From: Pseudoxanthomonas sp. GM95
GTDB lineage: Bacteria; Pseudomonadota; Gammaproteobacteria; Xanthomonadales; Xanthomonadaceae
NCBI RefSeq assembly: GCF_900109775.1
Contig: NZ_FOAX01000002.1
Coordinates: forward strand, 1,364,001 to 1,428,000
Reading direction: 5' to 3'
Length of the DNA: 64,000 nucleotides
In this document: positions 9,415 to 25,280 of the stretch, piece by piece
How the letters are laid out: each line of letters opens with the position of its first letter
Position numbering within the stretch: the first letter of the stretch is position 1
The notes under the pieces: model-generated
Database searches by the model: none
Seen by the model: only the letters and a program-made list of their open reading frames with translations
Told to the model about the DNA's origin: nothing
Translations under genes and position numbers: made by a program

Positions 9415-10533
9415 TCAGGCCGGGTTTGCCGGCGCCATGACCAGCAGGTGGCGCAGCCGCAGGTAGCGCGCGAACAGCCACATCATCACCACCAGCAGTG
9501 CGGCGATCGCCAGGTAAGGCACCAGTGTCAGCGAGAGCGCCCGAAGCATCAGCGCGCCGGCGTAGGACAGCGCGATGCCGAAGGTGAACACCTCCAGCGA
9601 CTGGCGGCCCAGCGTGCAGAACACCTCGACCGCCAGCGCGCCGCCCCAGCGTTGCAGGCGCGCCCGTTGCAGGGTTTCGCACAGCCAGAACCACGCGAAC
9701 AGCACCAGCGCCGCATGGGCCAGCCGCAGCGGCGCCAGGTCGCGCTTGTCCCACCAACGCATGTCGGTGAGCGGCATCACCTTGCGGTCGATCAGGAAGA
9801 ACACCGTCATCGCCGCCAGCGCGGCCAGCCCCGCGAACGCGATACGCGGTTGACGCACCAGGTCCTGCAGCCGCTGCAGCACCTGCATGCGGCCACCGAC
9901 GATGCCGCCGATGAAGAGCAGCTGCCAGGCAAAGCGATTGAAGTAGCCGGATTCGATCGGCTGGCCCAGCGATTCGGCCACGGTGTGCCATTGGCTCACC
10001 GCATACAGCGCCACGGAGGCCGCCAGCACCGCCCACGGCCATCGGATCACCAGCGGCACCAGCGGAATGCTGGCTAGCAGGAACAGCACGTAGATCTGCA
10101 GCACGTCCAGCAGCGGCGGGCTGTCGCGCAGCATCAGGAAGGTCTGCACCGCGTGGTGCGGCGACCGGATCAGGTCGCCCATCCGCAGCTCGAAGGCGAG
10201 GTAGGGCGGCAAGGTGCCGCACAGCGCCAGCAGGCACAGGAAGGCCAGTGCGTTGTACAGGTACAGGTGCCCGGCGCGATGGCTCAGGCGCACGAACGAC
10301 AGGCCCGCCGACCTGCCCGGTTGCGCATAGACCACGCCGACCAGGTAGCCGGAGATGAAGAAGAACAGTTCGGCCGAGGACGAATACCCCAGTGTCGTCG
10401 GCGTCCAGATCGCCTTGCCCGGATAGCCCAGTAGCTGCGCCAGCAGCGAGTAATGGTTGAGCGTGATGACGATCAGGCAGATGCCGCGGATGAAGTCCAG
10501 CGGCACCAGGCGATCCGACGTCGAGACGGCCAT
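9415..10533 (-). CDS. OpgC-family membrane acyltransferase, copy A
   Basis: Polytopic membrane protein of the OpgC (acyltransferase-3 related) family; characterised OpgC adds succinyl groups to osmoregulated periplasmic glucans. The 372 residues contain about ten hydrophobic segments and the family landmarks LDFIRGICLIVI near the N-terminus, TPTTLGYSSSAELFFF, and LSHRAGHLYLYNALAF. It has a clear paralogue of identical length just upstream on the same strand, 93 bases away. The pair runs against smc-zipA and ligA-epmA. Copy A ends 15 bases from the zipA stop, a convergent arrangement. Substrate and acyl group are not known, so I give no gene symbol. Confidence 0.85.
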   Translation of the reverse strand: MAVSTSDRLVPLDFIRGICLIVITLNHYSLLAQLLGYPGKAIWTPTTLGYSSSAELFFFISGYLVGVVYAQPGRSAGLSFVRLSHRAGHLYLYNALAFLCLLALCGTLPPYLAFELRMGDLIRSPHHAVQTFLMLRDSPPLLDVLQIYVLFLLASIPLVPLVIRWPWAVLAASVALYAVSQWHTVAESLGQPIESGYFNRFAWQLLFIGGIVGGRMQVLQRLQDLVRQPRIAFAGLAALAAMTVFFLIDRKVMPLTDMRWWDKRDLAPLRLAHAALVLFAWFWLCETLQRARLQRWGGALAVEVFCTLGRQSLEVFTFGIALSYAGALMLRALSLTLVPYLAIAALLVVMMWLFARYLRLRHLLVMAPANPA

Positions 10534-10626
10534 GTCAACATCCAGGGATCAGGACGCAAGCACGCGCCTGATCACCTCTAACGGCAAGACGTCATCTGAC
10601 CGGCCTCACCGCGAATGGACACGTCG

Positions 10627-11745
10627 TCAGCGCGCCACGGCGCGGCGCCACTCCAGATAGCGCGCGAACAGCCACAGCACGATCGCCACCCCGGCCAGGA
10701 TCAGGTAAAAGACCGCCGTGTTCGGCCGCAGCTCGCCCACCAGCAGCGACACCGCATAGGTCAGCGCGATGCCCACGGTGAACACTTCCAGCGAATGCCG
10801 GCCCATGCTGGCCAGGGCTTCATGCAGCCAGCGTGCGACTGCCGGCATGCGCGGATCGCGCAGTAGGCAGGACAGCCAGATATAGGCGGCCAGCACCAGC
10901 GCCGCGTGTGGGATGCGGAACACGCCCAGCTCGTGCTTGTCCCACCACCACGCATCGGTCAGCCCCAGCTTGCGATCGGCGACGAAGGCCAGCGTCATGA
11001 TCGCCAGCGCCGAGATGGTCAGGATCACGGCGGGTTTCTGCCGCATCAGTGCTTCCAGCCGCGCCAGCAGGCCCAACTGCCCGCACACCACGCCGGCCAT
11101 GAAGCAAAGCTGCCAGGCATAGGGGTTGAGCCCCTGGCCTTCGGCCTGCAGGCCCAGCGCCTGGCGGGCCGGTGGCCACTGGCAAACCGCGTACAGCAGC
11201 AGCGACAGCGCGAAGGCCAGCGCTGGGCTGCGCAGCGACAGCGGCACAAACAGCACCGACACCAGTAGGAAGCACACATACAGCGACAGGATGTCCAGCA
11301 GTGGCGGGCTGCTCGACATCAGCAGGAAATCGATCGTGGATTCACCCGGGCGATGGGCGAAGCGGCTCAGCTCCAGCGCTTCCATCGCGTAGGTGGCCAG
11401 TCCGGTAGTCGCGGCCAGCAGCACGACGAAGGCCAGTGCGTTGTACAGATACAGGTGCCCCGCGCGGTGCGAGAGCTTGACGAAGCGCTTGGAGAACGAC
11501 ACGCCCGGCCTGGTGTGCAGGATGCCGATCAGCACGCCGGAGACGAACAGGAACAGTTCGGCCGCCGAGGAGTAGCCCAGCGTCGTCGGCGTGAAGAATT
11601 CGCGGCCGGTATAGCCCAGCTTCCGCGAGAAGCTGGAGATGTGGTCGAAGGCGATGACGATCAGGCAGGCGCCACGGATGAAATCCAGCGACTCGATGCG
11701 CGCGCTGGCAGGGCGGGCGGGGGATGCGACGGCGGCCACCGTCAC
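10627..11745 (-). CDS. OpgC-family membrane acyltransferase, copy B
   Basis: Second OpgC-family protein, also 372 residues, sharing SLDFIRGACLIVI, TPTTLGYSSAAELFLF and LSHRAGHLYLYNALAF with copy A but otherwise well diverged, so the duplication is not recent. About ten transmembrane segments and a basic C-terminus (EWRRAVAR). It would be transcribed first if the two form an operon. The chosen ATG gives a polar alanine-rich N-terminus of about 17 residues before the conserved block; a slightly shorter start is possible. Likely modifies a periplasmic or surface glycan, by family inference only. Confidence 0.83.
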   Translation of the reverse strand: MTVAAVASPARPASARIESLDFIRGACLIVIAFDHISSFSRKLGYTGREFFTPTTLGYSSAAELFLFVSGVLIGILHTRPGVSFSKRFVKLSHRAGHLYLYNALAFVVLLAATTGLATYAMEALELSRFAHRPGESTIDFLLMSSSPPLLDILSLYVCFLLVSVLFVPLSLRSPALAFALSLLLYAVCQWPPARQALGLQAEGQGLNPYAWQLCFMAGVVCGQLGLLARLEALMRQKPAVILTISALAIMTLAFVADRKLGLTDAWWWDKHELGVFRIPHAALVLAAYIWLSCLLRDPRMPAVARWLHEALASMGRHSLEVFTVGIALTYAVSLLVGELRPNTAVFYLILAGVAIVLWLFARYLEWRRAVAR

Positions 11746-11949
11746 CGATGGACCGCCTGGGCGTGGCGCTGGGGCAAGCAGATTTCACGAAGTTGGCGCG
11801 TGGCCGCGTCGAAAGGGGAAAGGGAAGGGCGCACGGGGGAATGCTCCTTGGAACGTGGCTGGTGACCCTATCGCCCCCCGTGTTCAGGTGCTGTCGCCAC
11901 GGTCCCAGAAAGCGACTTCCGGCAGTGCCGGGCCCGCAGCCGGACGACG

Positions 11950-15431
<3,482 letters not shown>

Positions 15432-15526
15432 CACACGCTGGGAATACACGGACCGTAAACACGTGAATGTGCTGGCATGTGGTGCCTGCAGGGAGTTCGA
15501 GTTTGCGTACCGTTCGGGGGAAGTCC

Positions 15527-16054
15527 GTGTTGAACAGCGGTTGGGTGCGTGGGTGCGTGCTGGCATGTGCGATGACCGCACTGGCCGGCTGCGGAACCGT
15601 GGGGCGCTGGTTCGGCGGTGGCGAACGCGCTCCCGAGGAAGTGGCTGTCGAGCATTTCAGCTGCGAATCCAAGGGCGCGGACCTCAAGTACTGCGACGTG
15701 GACGCCTCGGCCGGCGTGCGCCTGACCAAGCAGCTCTCCAATACGCCCTGCATCAAGGGCCGTACCTGGGACTACGGTCGCTTCGGCGTGTGGGTGGACC
15801 ACGGCTGCCGGGCGGAATTCGTCAGCGGCCTGGGCGATGACGACGGCGGCGAATTCGACCTCAAGCACCGCGTGGTCCGCTGCGAATCGCAGGACCAGGC
15901 GCGCAAGCGCTGCCCGGCACAGGTGACCGTCACCCCGGTCGAACTGATCCGGCAGATGTCCGATACCGCCTGCGTGCAGGGCCAGAGCTGGGGCTGGGAT
16001 GCCGACGGCGTCTGGGTCGACGGCGGCTGCCGCGCGCTGTTTCGGGTGCGCTGA
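15527..16054 (+). CDS. DUF3011 lipoprotein with two repeats
   Basis: Predicted outer-envelope lipoprotein of 175 residues. A GTG start at 15527 behind a GGGGGAAG site gives a short basic N-terminus, a hydrophobic stretch and a lipobox ALAGC with the lipidated Cys at residue 22. The mature part holds two copies of the DUF3011 pattern: Cys, then QLSNTPCIKGRTW ... VWVDHGCRAEF, and again QMSDTACVQGQSW ... VWVDGGCRALF. Paired cysteines suggest disulfides in the periplasm. Function of DUF3011 is unknown. ATG codons upstream in frame would bury the lipobox too deep, so I prefer the GTG. Neighbours (epmA, mtnA) give no functional hint. Confidence 0.75.
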   Translation: MLNSGWVRGCVLACAMTALAGCGTVGRWFGGGERAPEEVAVEHFSCESKGADLKYCDVDASAGVRLTKQLSNTPCIKGRTWDYGRFGVWVDHGCRAEFVSGLGDDDGGEFDLKHRVVRCESQDQARKRCPAQVTVTPVELIRQMSDTACVQGQSWGWDADGVWVDGGCRALFRVR

Positions 16055-16092
16055 TCGCGCGCCCTACATCGGGATCGCCACATCGTGCCGGT

Positions 16093-16098
16093 TAAAAT
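16093..16098 (+). promoter_or_regulatory. mtnA -10 box implying a leaderless mRNA
   Basis: TAAAAT followed by six bases and the mtnA ATG at 16105, the same layout as at ligA. The predicted transcription start coincides with the A of the start codon and no clear ribosome site is present. Confidence 0.45.
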
Positions 16099-16104
16099 GG
16101 GCCG

Positions 16105-17160
16105 ATGAACGACACCTTCGACTACGCCCGTTACGACCGCATCCGTCCCATCCTGTGGACGGGCGATGCCCTGCAACTGCTCGACCAGCGCAAGCTGCCC
16201 TTCGTGGTGGAGCATGTGGAATGCACCACCAGCGATGACGTCGCCGCAGCCATCCACGCCCTGGCCGTGCGCGGCGCGCCGGCGATCGGCATCGCCGCAG
16301 CCTGGGGCACGGTGCTGGCCGGGCGCGACATCGACGCCGCCGACGGCGCCGAGGCGTCGCTGAAGATCGAGCCGGCCCTGCAGCGCCTCAACGCCGCCCG
16401 TCCCACCGCCGTCAACCTGGCGTGGGCGCTGGCGCGCATGCGCCGCATGCTGCAGCCCGCAGGCGCCGACTGGCGCGCGGTGCTGGAACACGAAGCCGAA
16501 GCCATCGCTACCGAGGACCTGGCCGCCAATCGCCACATGGGCGAGCTGGGCGCAGCGCTGATCGGCGAGGGCAGTGGCGTGCTGACCCATTGCAACACCG
16601 GTTCGCTGGCCACCGCCGGCTTCGGTACCGCGCTGGGCGTGATCCGCGCCGGCGTGGCCCAGGGCAAGATCCTCAAGGTCTTCGCCGATGAAACCCGCCC
16701 GTGGCAACAGGGCGCGCGCCTGACGGTGTGGGAGCTGCAGCAGGACGGCATCGACGCGACCCTGATCGCGGACTCGGCGGCCTCGCACCTGATGAAGACC
16801 GGCGTGGTGCAGTGGGTCGTGGTCGGTGCCGACCGCATCTGCGCCAACGGCGATACCGCCAACAAGATCGGCACCTACCAGCTGGCCATCGCGGCGCGCC
16901 ACCACGGCCTGAAGTTCATGGTCGTGGCGCCGTCCTCGACCGTGGACATGGACACCGCCAGCGGCGAGCTGATCGAGATCGAGGAACGCGATCCGGGCGA
17001 ACTGCACGGCATCGGCGGCGTGCGCATCGTGGCCGAAGGCATCAAGGCCTGGAACCCGGTCTTCGACGTCACGCCGGGCGATCTGATCGACGCGATCGTG
17101 ACCGAGAAAGGCGTGGTCGAGGCACCGACCACCGAGAAGATGCGCGCCGCCTTCGGCTGA
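16105..17160 (+). CDS. mtnA: S-methyl-5-thioribose-1-phosphate isomerase
   Basis: Converts methylthioribose 1-phosphate to methylthioribulose 1-phosphate in methionine salvage. The 351 residues belong to the eIF-2B alpha/MtnA fold and show [13 protein letters not shown], the catalytic-cysteine segment [13 protein letters not shown] (Cys163) and the catalytic-aspartate segment [19 protein letters not shown]. Length is typical. No other methionine-salvage gene lies in the window. It stands alone between a DUF3011 lipoprotein and gyrA, with a possible leaderless promoter at its start codon. Confidence 0.95.
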   Translation: MNDTFDYARYDRIRPILWTGDALQLLDQRKLPFVVEHVECTTSDDVAAAIHALAVRGAPAIGIAAAWGTVLAGRDIDAADGAEASLKIEPALQRLNAARPTAVNLAWALARMRRMLQPAGADWRAVLEHEAEAIATEDLAANRHMGELGAALIGEGSGVLTHCNTGSLATAGFGTALGVIRAGVAQGKILKVFADETRPWQQGARLTVWELQQDGIDATLIADSAASHLMKTGVVQWVVVGADRICANGDTANKIGTYQLAIAARHHGLKFMVVAPSSTVDMDTASGELIEIEERDPGELHGIGGVRIVAEGIKAWNPVFDVTPGDLIDAIVTEKGVVEAPTTEKMRAAFG

Positions 17161-17320
17161 GGCTTCAGCCGTGCCACGACAGGCTTGACAACAGGCCGCG
17201 CGGCAGGGCCGAAAACGCCGAGTGGAACATGCCGCAAAGCCTGCCGGCGTAAGCCTGGTTCCACGCGCAAGTGCTTGATTTACGCCGCATCCAGGGCCGC
17301 ATCCGGGGTGCCGCGCGTGG

Positions 17321-17326
17321 TACAAT
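17321..17326 (+). promoter_or_regulatory. Putative -10 box of gyrA
   Basis: TACAAT about 95 bases before the gyrA ATG, in the 261-base gap after mtnA. The -35 position is not convincing. The predicted leader contains a short hairpin (GGCTGC 17358-17363 with GCAGCC 17374-17379) followed by GGGGTTTT. Confidence 0.4.
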
Positions 17327-17421
17327 CGCGCGGTTGAAATTCCCTCCGGAATCCAGTGGCTGCAGTCTCTGTGGCAGCCGGGGTTTTGGCCTGAAGTACC
17401 GAATACAAGCACGGACATCGA

Positions 17422-20127
<2,706 letters not shown>

Positions 20128-20159
20128 TCCGCGCTGCGCCATCGTCGTCTGCTTCACCG

Positions 20160-20198
20160 CGCTGCCGTCTCTTGAAAAAGAGGCGGCAGCGTCGTTTT
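20160..20198 (+). terminator. Strong intrinsic terminator of gyrA
   Basis: A 14-bp stem (20160-20173 with 20178-20191, one G-U pair) closed by a GAAA tetraloop and followed by TCGTTTT, 33 bases after the gyrA stop. Confidence 0.85.
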
Positions 20199-20216
20199 AG
20201 CAGTCGGGCCGCGGTC

Positions 20217-20222
20217 TATACT
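20217..20222 (+). promoter_or_regulatory. Putative -10 box of the alpha-2-macroglobulin gene
   Basis: TATACT between the gyrA terminator and the next gene; transcription would start near 20229, leaving a short leader before the ATG at 20255. No good -35 is seen. Confidence 0.35.
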
Positions 20223-20254
20223 CCCGCCCAAACTTGGGCAGGAGAATGCGTTTC

Positions 20255-23200
20255 ATGGAGAGCACGCAGGGTCGTGGCGCACGCGCGTCGACGCAGGCCA
20301 ACGCGCAGGATGCGCAGCAGTCAATTCCCGGGTTATCCCTTTCAACACGACATCCGTGGCGCGCCATGCTGCTGGCCGCGGCGCTGTCGGTGCTGGCGCT
20401 GGCTGGCTGTGATCGCAACAAGACCGGCGACCTGCCCAAGGTCTCCGGCGAGGCGGTCAAGGTCGAGAAGGCCAAGACGGTGTCCGGCTTCGGCCTGGCC
20501 AATGCCTATCCGGACGAGGACGACGGCGAGGTCTCCATCGCCCTGGAATTCAGCCAGGCGCTGGTGGAGTCGCAGGACTTCGACAAGCTGCTGCACGTCA
20601 CCGACGACAAGGGCGCGCCGGTCAGTGGCAGCTGGGTGCTGGGCGACGAAGGCAAGGTGCTGCGCTTCCCGTCGGTGGAGGCCGCGCGCGATTACACGGT
20701 GAAGATCGACGCCGACCTGCTGGCCGCCGCGGGCGCACGCCTGGGCAAGGGCGTGGAGCAGGTGGTGCACACCGGTTCGCTCAAGCCCTCGGTGGGTTTC
20801 GCCTCGCAGGGCAGCGTGCTGCCGGCCAAGGACACCCGTGGCCTGCCGGTGGTGTCGATCAACGTGCCGGAAGTGGACGTGGAATTCCTGCGCGTGCGCG
20901 AGGCCGACCTGCCGCGCTTCTTCGACCAGTACCAGCGCGGCGGCAGTCGCGGTGCCTGGGACCTGGATCGCTCCTACGGCGACCACACGCCGCTGGGCGA
21001 CATGGCCGAGTCGGTCTACCTCAACCGCTTCGTGCTGGACGGCAAGCCCAACGAGCGCGCGCTCAGCTACCTGCCGATCCAGGACATCAAGCAGCTGCAG
21101 GAGCCGGGCCTGTACTTCGCGGTGATGAAGCGGGTCGGGCGGTTCTCCGAAGACCTGCAGACCGCGTTCTTCAGCGTCAGTGACCTGGGGCTGCACGCAC
21201 GAGCCTACAAGGACACGCTGTTCGTGCACACCGCCTCGCTGGCCAGCGGCGAGGCGACCAAGGGCGCGCAGCTGCGCGTGCTCGACGCCAAGGGCGACAC
21301 CGTGCTCAAGGGCGAGACCGACGGCAACGGCAACGCGCTGCTCAAGTACACGCTGGACGCCGGCCAGGTGCTGGTCGCCAGCCGCGGCAAGGACGTGACC
21401 CTGCTGCCGTTCAACCAGCCGGCGCTGGACCTGTCCGAGTTTGCCGTGGCCGGGCGCGAGCAGGCCTGGTTCGACGTGTTCGCCTGGTCCGGGCGCGACC
21501 TGTATCGCCCCGGCGAAACGGTGCGCGTGTCGGCGCTGCTGCGCGATTTCGACGGCAAGCCGGTCAAGGCCGACCAGCCGCTGTACCTGCGGCTCAAGCA
21601 GCCCGACGGCAAGGTGTTCCGCGAGACCCGGCTGAAGCCCGCCGAGCAGGGCTATTTCTCCTTCGAACAGGCGATCCCCGCCGAGGCGCCGACCGGGCGC
21701 TGGCAGGTGGAATTCCGCACCGATCCGGGCAGTGCCGAAGCGGTGCAGGGCATGACCCTGCGCATCGAGGAATTCCTGCCCGAGCGCATGAAGCTGGACC
21801 TGTCCGCGCCGGACACGCTCAAGCCGGGTTCGCCGCTGGCGCTGCAGGCCGACGCGGCCTACCTGTATGGCGCGCCGGCCGACGGCAACCGCTTCACCGC
21901 GCGGCTGGCGGTGGCGGTCGAGCAGCATCCGCTGGACAAACTGCCGGGCTGGTTCTTCGGCGATCCCACGGTGGATCTGCCCAAGGAAGCCAAGGACGTG
22001 GTCGATGCGACCTTCGACGCCAAGGGCCATTACGAAGAGGACATCGCGCTGCCCGACGAGGTCAAGCCGGTCACGCCGGTGGCGGCGATCGTCTCCGGCA
22101 GCGTGTATGAAACCGGCGGACGCACGATCAACCGCACGCTCAAGCGGGTGATGTGGCCGGCCGAGGCGCTGGTGGGCGTGCGGCCGCTGTTCGACGACAA
22201 GGAAGGCTCCAATGCCAACGGCACGGCAGGCTTCGAGATCGCGCGCATGGACGCGGCCGGCAAGCGGCTGTCCGGAAGCAATCTGAAAGTCACGCTGGTG
22301 CGCGAGCGCCGCGACTATCACTGGACCCATGACGACGACACCGGCTGGTCGTTCGACTACACCCAGCGCTTCGAGGAAGTGGACACGCGCAAGATCGATG
22401 TCGGCCCCGAGGCGGCGCGCGTGGAGTTCCCGGTGGAGTGGGGCGGCTATCGGCTGGAGGTGTTCGACCCGGCCACTGGCCTGACCACGCGTTATCCGTT
22501 CACCGCTGGCTGGAGCTGGAGCGACGACAACCGCGGCCTGGATGCGCGCCCGGACAAGGTCAAGCTCTCCCTGGACAAGACTGGCTACCGCGCGGGCGAC
22601 ACGCTCAAAGTGACGGTCACGCCGCCGCATGAAGGCAAGGGCGTGCTGATGGTCGAGTCCGACCACATGCTCTACGTCAAGAATATCGACGTGAAGCCGG
22701 GCAGCACCTTCGAGATCCCGGTAACGCAGGACTGGGAGCGACACGACGTGTACGTGACCGCGCTGGTGTTCCGCGGCGGCAGCGCGCCGTCCAAGATCAC
22801 CCCGGCCCGTGCGGTCGGCGTGGCGCACGTGCCGATGGACCGTGCCGCGCGTCGCGTCGCGGTGGGCCTGAAGGCACCGGAGAAGATGCAGCCGGACCAG
22901 GACCTGGCCGTCACCGTCAGCGTGCCGCAGCTGGCCGGCAAGAATGCGCACGTCACCGTCTCGGCGGTGGACGTGGGCATCCTCAACATCACCCGCTATC
23001 CGGTGCCGGATGCGACCAGCCAGTTCTTCGCCCAGCGCCGGTTCGGCGTGGACAGCTTCGACGTGTACGGCCGGGTGATCGAGAGCTTCGAGGGCGATAC
23101 GGCCAAGCTGCGTTTCGGCGGCGACATGGCGCTGGGACCGCTGCCGCAGGCCAAGCGACCGACGGCCAAGGTGCAGACGGTGGACCTGTTCGCCGGCCCG

Positions 23201-25255
23201 GTGAAGCTGGATGCCAAGGGCAATGCGCGCGTGATCCTGAAAGTGCCGGATTTCAACGGCACGCTGCGGGTTTCGGCGCTGGTGTATTCGGACGACCAGT
23301 ACGGCAACCGCGACGTGGAAACCCTGGTACGCGCACCGGTGGTGGCCGAAGCCAGTCTGCCGCGCGTGCTGGCGCCGGGCGACCGCAGCATGGTCACCCT
23401 GGACGTGCAGAACTTCACAGGTAAGCCCGGCGCCTTCAAGGTGCAGGTGGACGGCATCGGCCCGCTGGCGATCGGCGAAGGCAGCCGCACCGCGCAGCTG
23501 GCCGATGGCGCCAAGACCACGCTCAGCTTCCCGCTGACGGCCAGGGAGGGCTACACCACCGCGCAGGTGCGCATCCGCGTGGACGGCGCCGCCGGTGGCT
23601 TCAAGGTGGATCGCAAGTACGACGTGCCGGTGCGGGCCGGCTGGCCGAGCGTGGTGCGGACCGAGAGCCGGGTGATCGATCCGCTGGCGCCGATCACGAT
23701 GGGCGCCGGCTTCGGCGATGGATTGATGGCTGGTTCGATCAACGCACGCATGGTGGTCAGCGCGCTGCCGCCGATTCCCTTCGCCTCGTCACTGGAAAAC
23801 CTGCTGCTGTATCCCTACGGCTGCATCGAGCAGACCACCAGCAAGGGCTACGGCACGCTGCTGCTGGACCAGCCCACGGCTGACCTGCTGGGCACCAAGG
23901 GACTGGATGCGGAGAAGCGCCGTGCGCGCATGGAAGGCGCGTTCGGCCGCATCACCTCGATGCAGGTGGCCAACGGCAACTTCTCGATGTGGGGCGATGA
24001 CAGCGATGTGGTGCCGTACATCACGCCGTACGTCACCGAGTTCCTGCTCGATGCACGCGATGCCGGTTTCGCGGTGCCAGACGCGGTCCTGCAGAAGGCG
24101 CTCAACCGCCTGAGCGAGGACCTGCTGTCGGGCGGCAACCAGTTCTACGGCGCGGACTTCCGCGATCACCTGCGCTTCGCCAACCAGGCTTACGAGGGCT
24201 ACGTGCTGGCGCGCGTGGGCCGTGCGCCGCTGGGCACGCTGCGGGCGCTGTACGACAACGATCGGGTCAAGTCGATGACCGGGCTGCCGCTGGTGCATCT
24301 GGGCATCGCGCTGTCGCTGCAGGGCGATACCAAGCGCGGCGCGCGCGCGATCGCGCTGGGCTTCGACAAGACCGGCGACCGTCCGCGCTATCTCGGCGAC
24401 TACGGCACCCAGCTGCGCGATGACGCGTTGATGCTGGCCCTGGTGCGCGAGCGCAAGCTGTCCAAGCCCGAGTACGACGCGCGCGTGGTCTCGCTGGGCC
24501 GCGAGCTGGACGAGCGCCGCAAGGCCAGCTGGTTCTACCTGAGCACACAGGAGCAGGTGGCGTTGGCGCGGCTTGGCAAGTCGCTGCTCGGCGATGCGCA
24601 GGCGAAGGCCGTCAGCGGCACCTGGGCGGCCAACGGCAGTAGCGAAGCGGTGGACGGGCAGCGCCTGTTCGCGCGCAGCTTCGATGGCGACACGCTGGCC
24701 AAGGGCGTGAGCTTCACCCCGACCGGCACGCCACCGCTGTACGCCAGCCTGGAAATCGCCGGCGTGCCGCGCAGCGCCCCGGCCGAGGACAAGTCCAAGG
24801 TCGGCGTGGTGCGGCGCTACTACAACACCGACGGCACCGAGTGGAAGGGCGGCACGCTGAAGGAGGGCGACGCGCTGATCGTCGGCCTGCGCATCACCGC
24901 CGACACCGCCATGCCCGACGCACTGCTGACCGACCTGCTGCCGGCCGGCCTGGAGATCGAGAACTTCAACCTGTCCGACGCCAAGCAATGGGCTGACGTG
25001 GTGGTCGATGGCATCGACATCACCGACCGCGGCGACGCGGCCGACGTCAAGCACGAGGAGTTCCGCGACGACCGCTACGTGGCCGCGCTGCGCCTGCCCG
25101 AAGGCGGCAGCGGGGCGAAGGTGTTCTACCTGGTCCGCGCCGTCACGCCCGGCACCTACACCGTGCCGCCGCCGCTGGTGGAAGACATGTATCGGCCGGA
25201 TATCCGCGGCGTGGGCGCTTCGAGCCCGGCGACGATCACGGTGGTACAGCCGTGA
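20255..25255 (+). CDS. Bacterial alpha-2-macroglobulin lipoprotein (YfhM type)
   Basis: Large periplasmic protease trap anchored by a lipid. The 1666-residue protein has a lipobox LALAGC (Cys52 from the chosen start), a long array of MG-type beta domains and an intact thioester motif YPYGCIEQTTS with Cys1190 and Gln1193, which in this family links covalently to attacking proteases. The start is uncertain: ATG at 20255 stands 10 bases after an AGGAG site, whereas an ATG at 20246 is too close to it; either gives an unusually long pre-lipobox segment. The PBP1C gene downstream is the classic partner of YfhM, thought to guard cells when the wall is breached. A small unrelated gene is wedged between the two. 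Confidence 0.9.
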   Translation: MESTQGRGARASTQANAQDAQQSIPGLSLSTRHPWRAMLLAAALSVLALAGCDRNKTGDLPKVSGEAVKVEKAKTVSGFGLANAYPDEDDGEVSIALEFSQALVESQDFDKLLHVTDDKGAPVSGSWVLGDEGKVLRFPSVEAARDYTVKIDADLLAAAGARLGKGVEQVVHTGSLKPSVGFASQGSVLPAKDTRGLPVVSINVPEVDVEFLRVREADLPRFFDQYQRGGSRGAWDLDRSYGDHTPLGDMAESVYLNRFVLDGKPNERALSYLPIQDIKQLQEPGLYFAVMKRVGRFSEDLQTAFFSVSDLGLHARAYKDTLFVHTASLASGEATKGAQLRVLDAKGDTVLKGETDGNGNALLKYTLDAGQVLVASRGKDVTLLPFNQPALDLSEFAVAGREQAWFDVFAWSGRDLYRPGETVRVSALLRDFDGKPVKADQPLYLRLKQPDGKVFRETRLKPAEQGYFSFEQAIPAEAPTGRWQVEFRTDPGSAEAVQGMTLRIEEFLPERMKLDLSAPDTLKPGSPLALQADAAYLYGAPADGNRFTARLAVAVEQHPLDKLPGWFFGDPTVDLPKEAKDVVDATFDAKGHYEEDIALPDEVKPVTPVAAIVSGSVYETGGRTINRTLKRVMWPAEALVGVRPLFDDKEGSNANGTAGFEIARMDAAGKRLSGSNLKVTLVRERRDYHWTHDDDTGWSFDYTQRFEEVDTRKIDVGPEAARVEFPVEWGGYRLEVFDPATGLTTRYPFTAGWSWSDDNRGLDARPDKVKLSLDKTGYRAGDTLKVTVTPPHEGKGVLMVESDHMLYVKNIDVKPGSTFEIPVTQDWERHDVYVTALVFRGGSAPSKITPARAVGVAHVPMDRAARRVAVGLKAPEKMQPDQDLAVTVSVPQLAGKNAHVTVSAVDVGILNITRYPVPDATSQFFAQRRFGVDSFDVYGRVIESFEGDTAKLRFGGDMALGPLPQAKRPTAKVQTVDLFAGPVKLDAKGNARVILKVPDFNGTLRVSALVYSDDQYGNRDVETLVRAPVVAEASLPRVLAPGDRSMVTLDVQNFTGKPGAFKVQVDGIGPLAIGEGSRTAQLADGAKTTLSFPLTAREGYTTAQVRIRVDGAAGGFKVDRKYDVPVRAGWPSVVRTESRVIDPLAPITMGAGFGDGLMAGSINARMVVSALPPIPFASSLENLLLYPYGCIEQTTSKGYGTLLLDQPTADLLGTKGLDAEKRRARMEGAFGRITSMQVANGNFSMWGDDSDVVPYITPYVTEFLLDARDAGFAVPDAVLQKALNRLSEDLLSGGNQFYGADFRDHLRFANQAYEGYVLARVGRAPLGTLRALYDNDRVKSMTGLPLVHLGIALSLQGDTKRGARAIALGFDKTGDRPRYLGDYGTQLRDDALMLALVRERKLSKPEYDARVVSLGRELDERRKASWFYLSTQEQVALARLGKSLLGDAQAKAVSGTWAANGSSEAVDGQRLFARSFDGDTLAKGVSFTPTGTPPLYASLEIAGVPRSAPAEDKSKVGVVRRYYNTDGTEWKGGTLKEGDALIVGLRITADTAMPDALLTDLLPAGLEIENFNLSDAKQWADVVVDGIDITDRGDAADVKHEEFRDDRYVAALRLPEGGSGAKVFYLVRAVTPGTYTVPPPLVEDMYRPDIRGVGASSPATITVVQP

Positions 25256-25280
25256 TCGTCGTGGTGCCAAGCGCCAGGGG

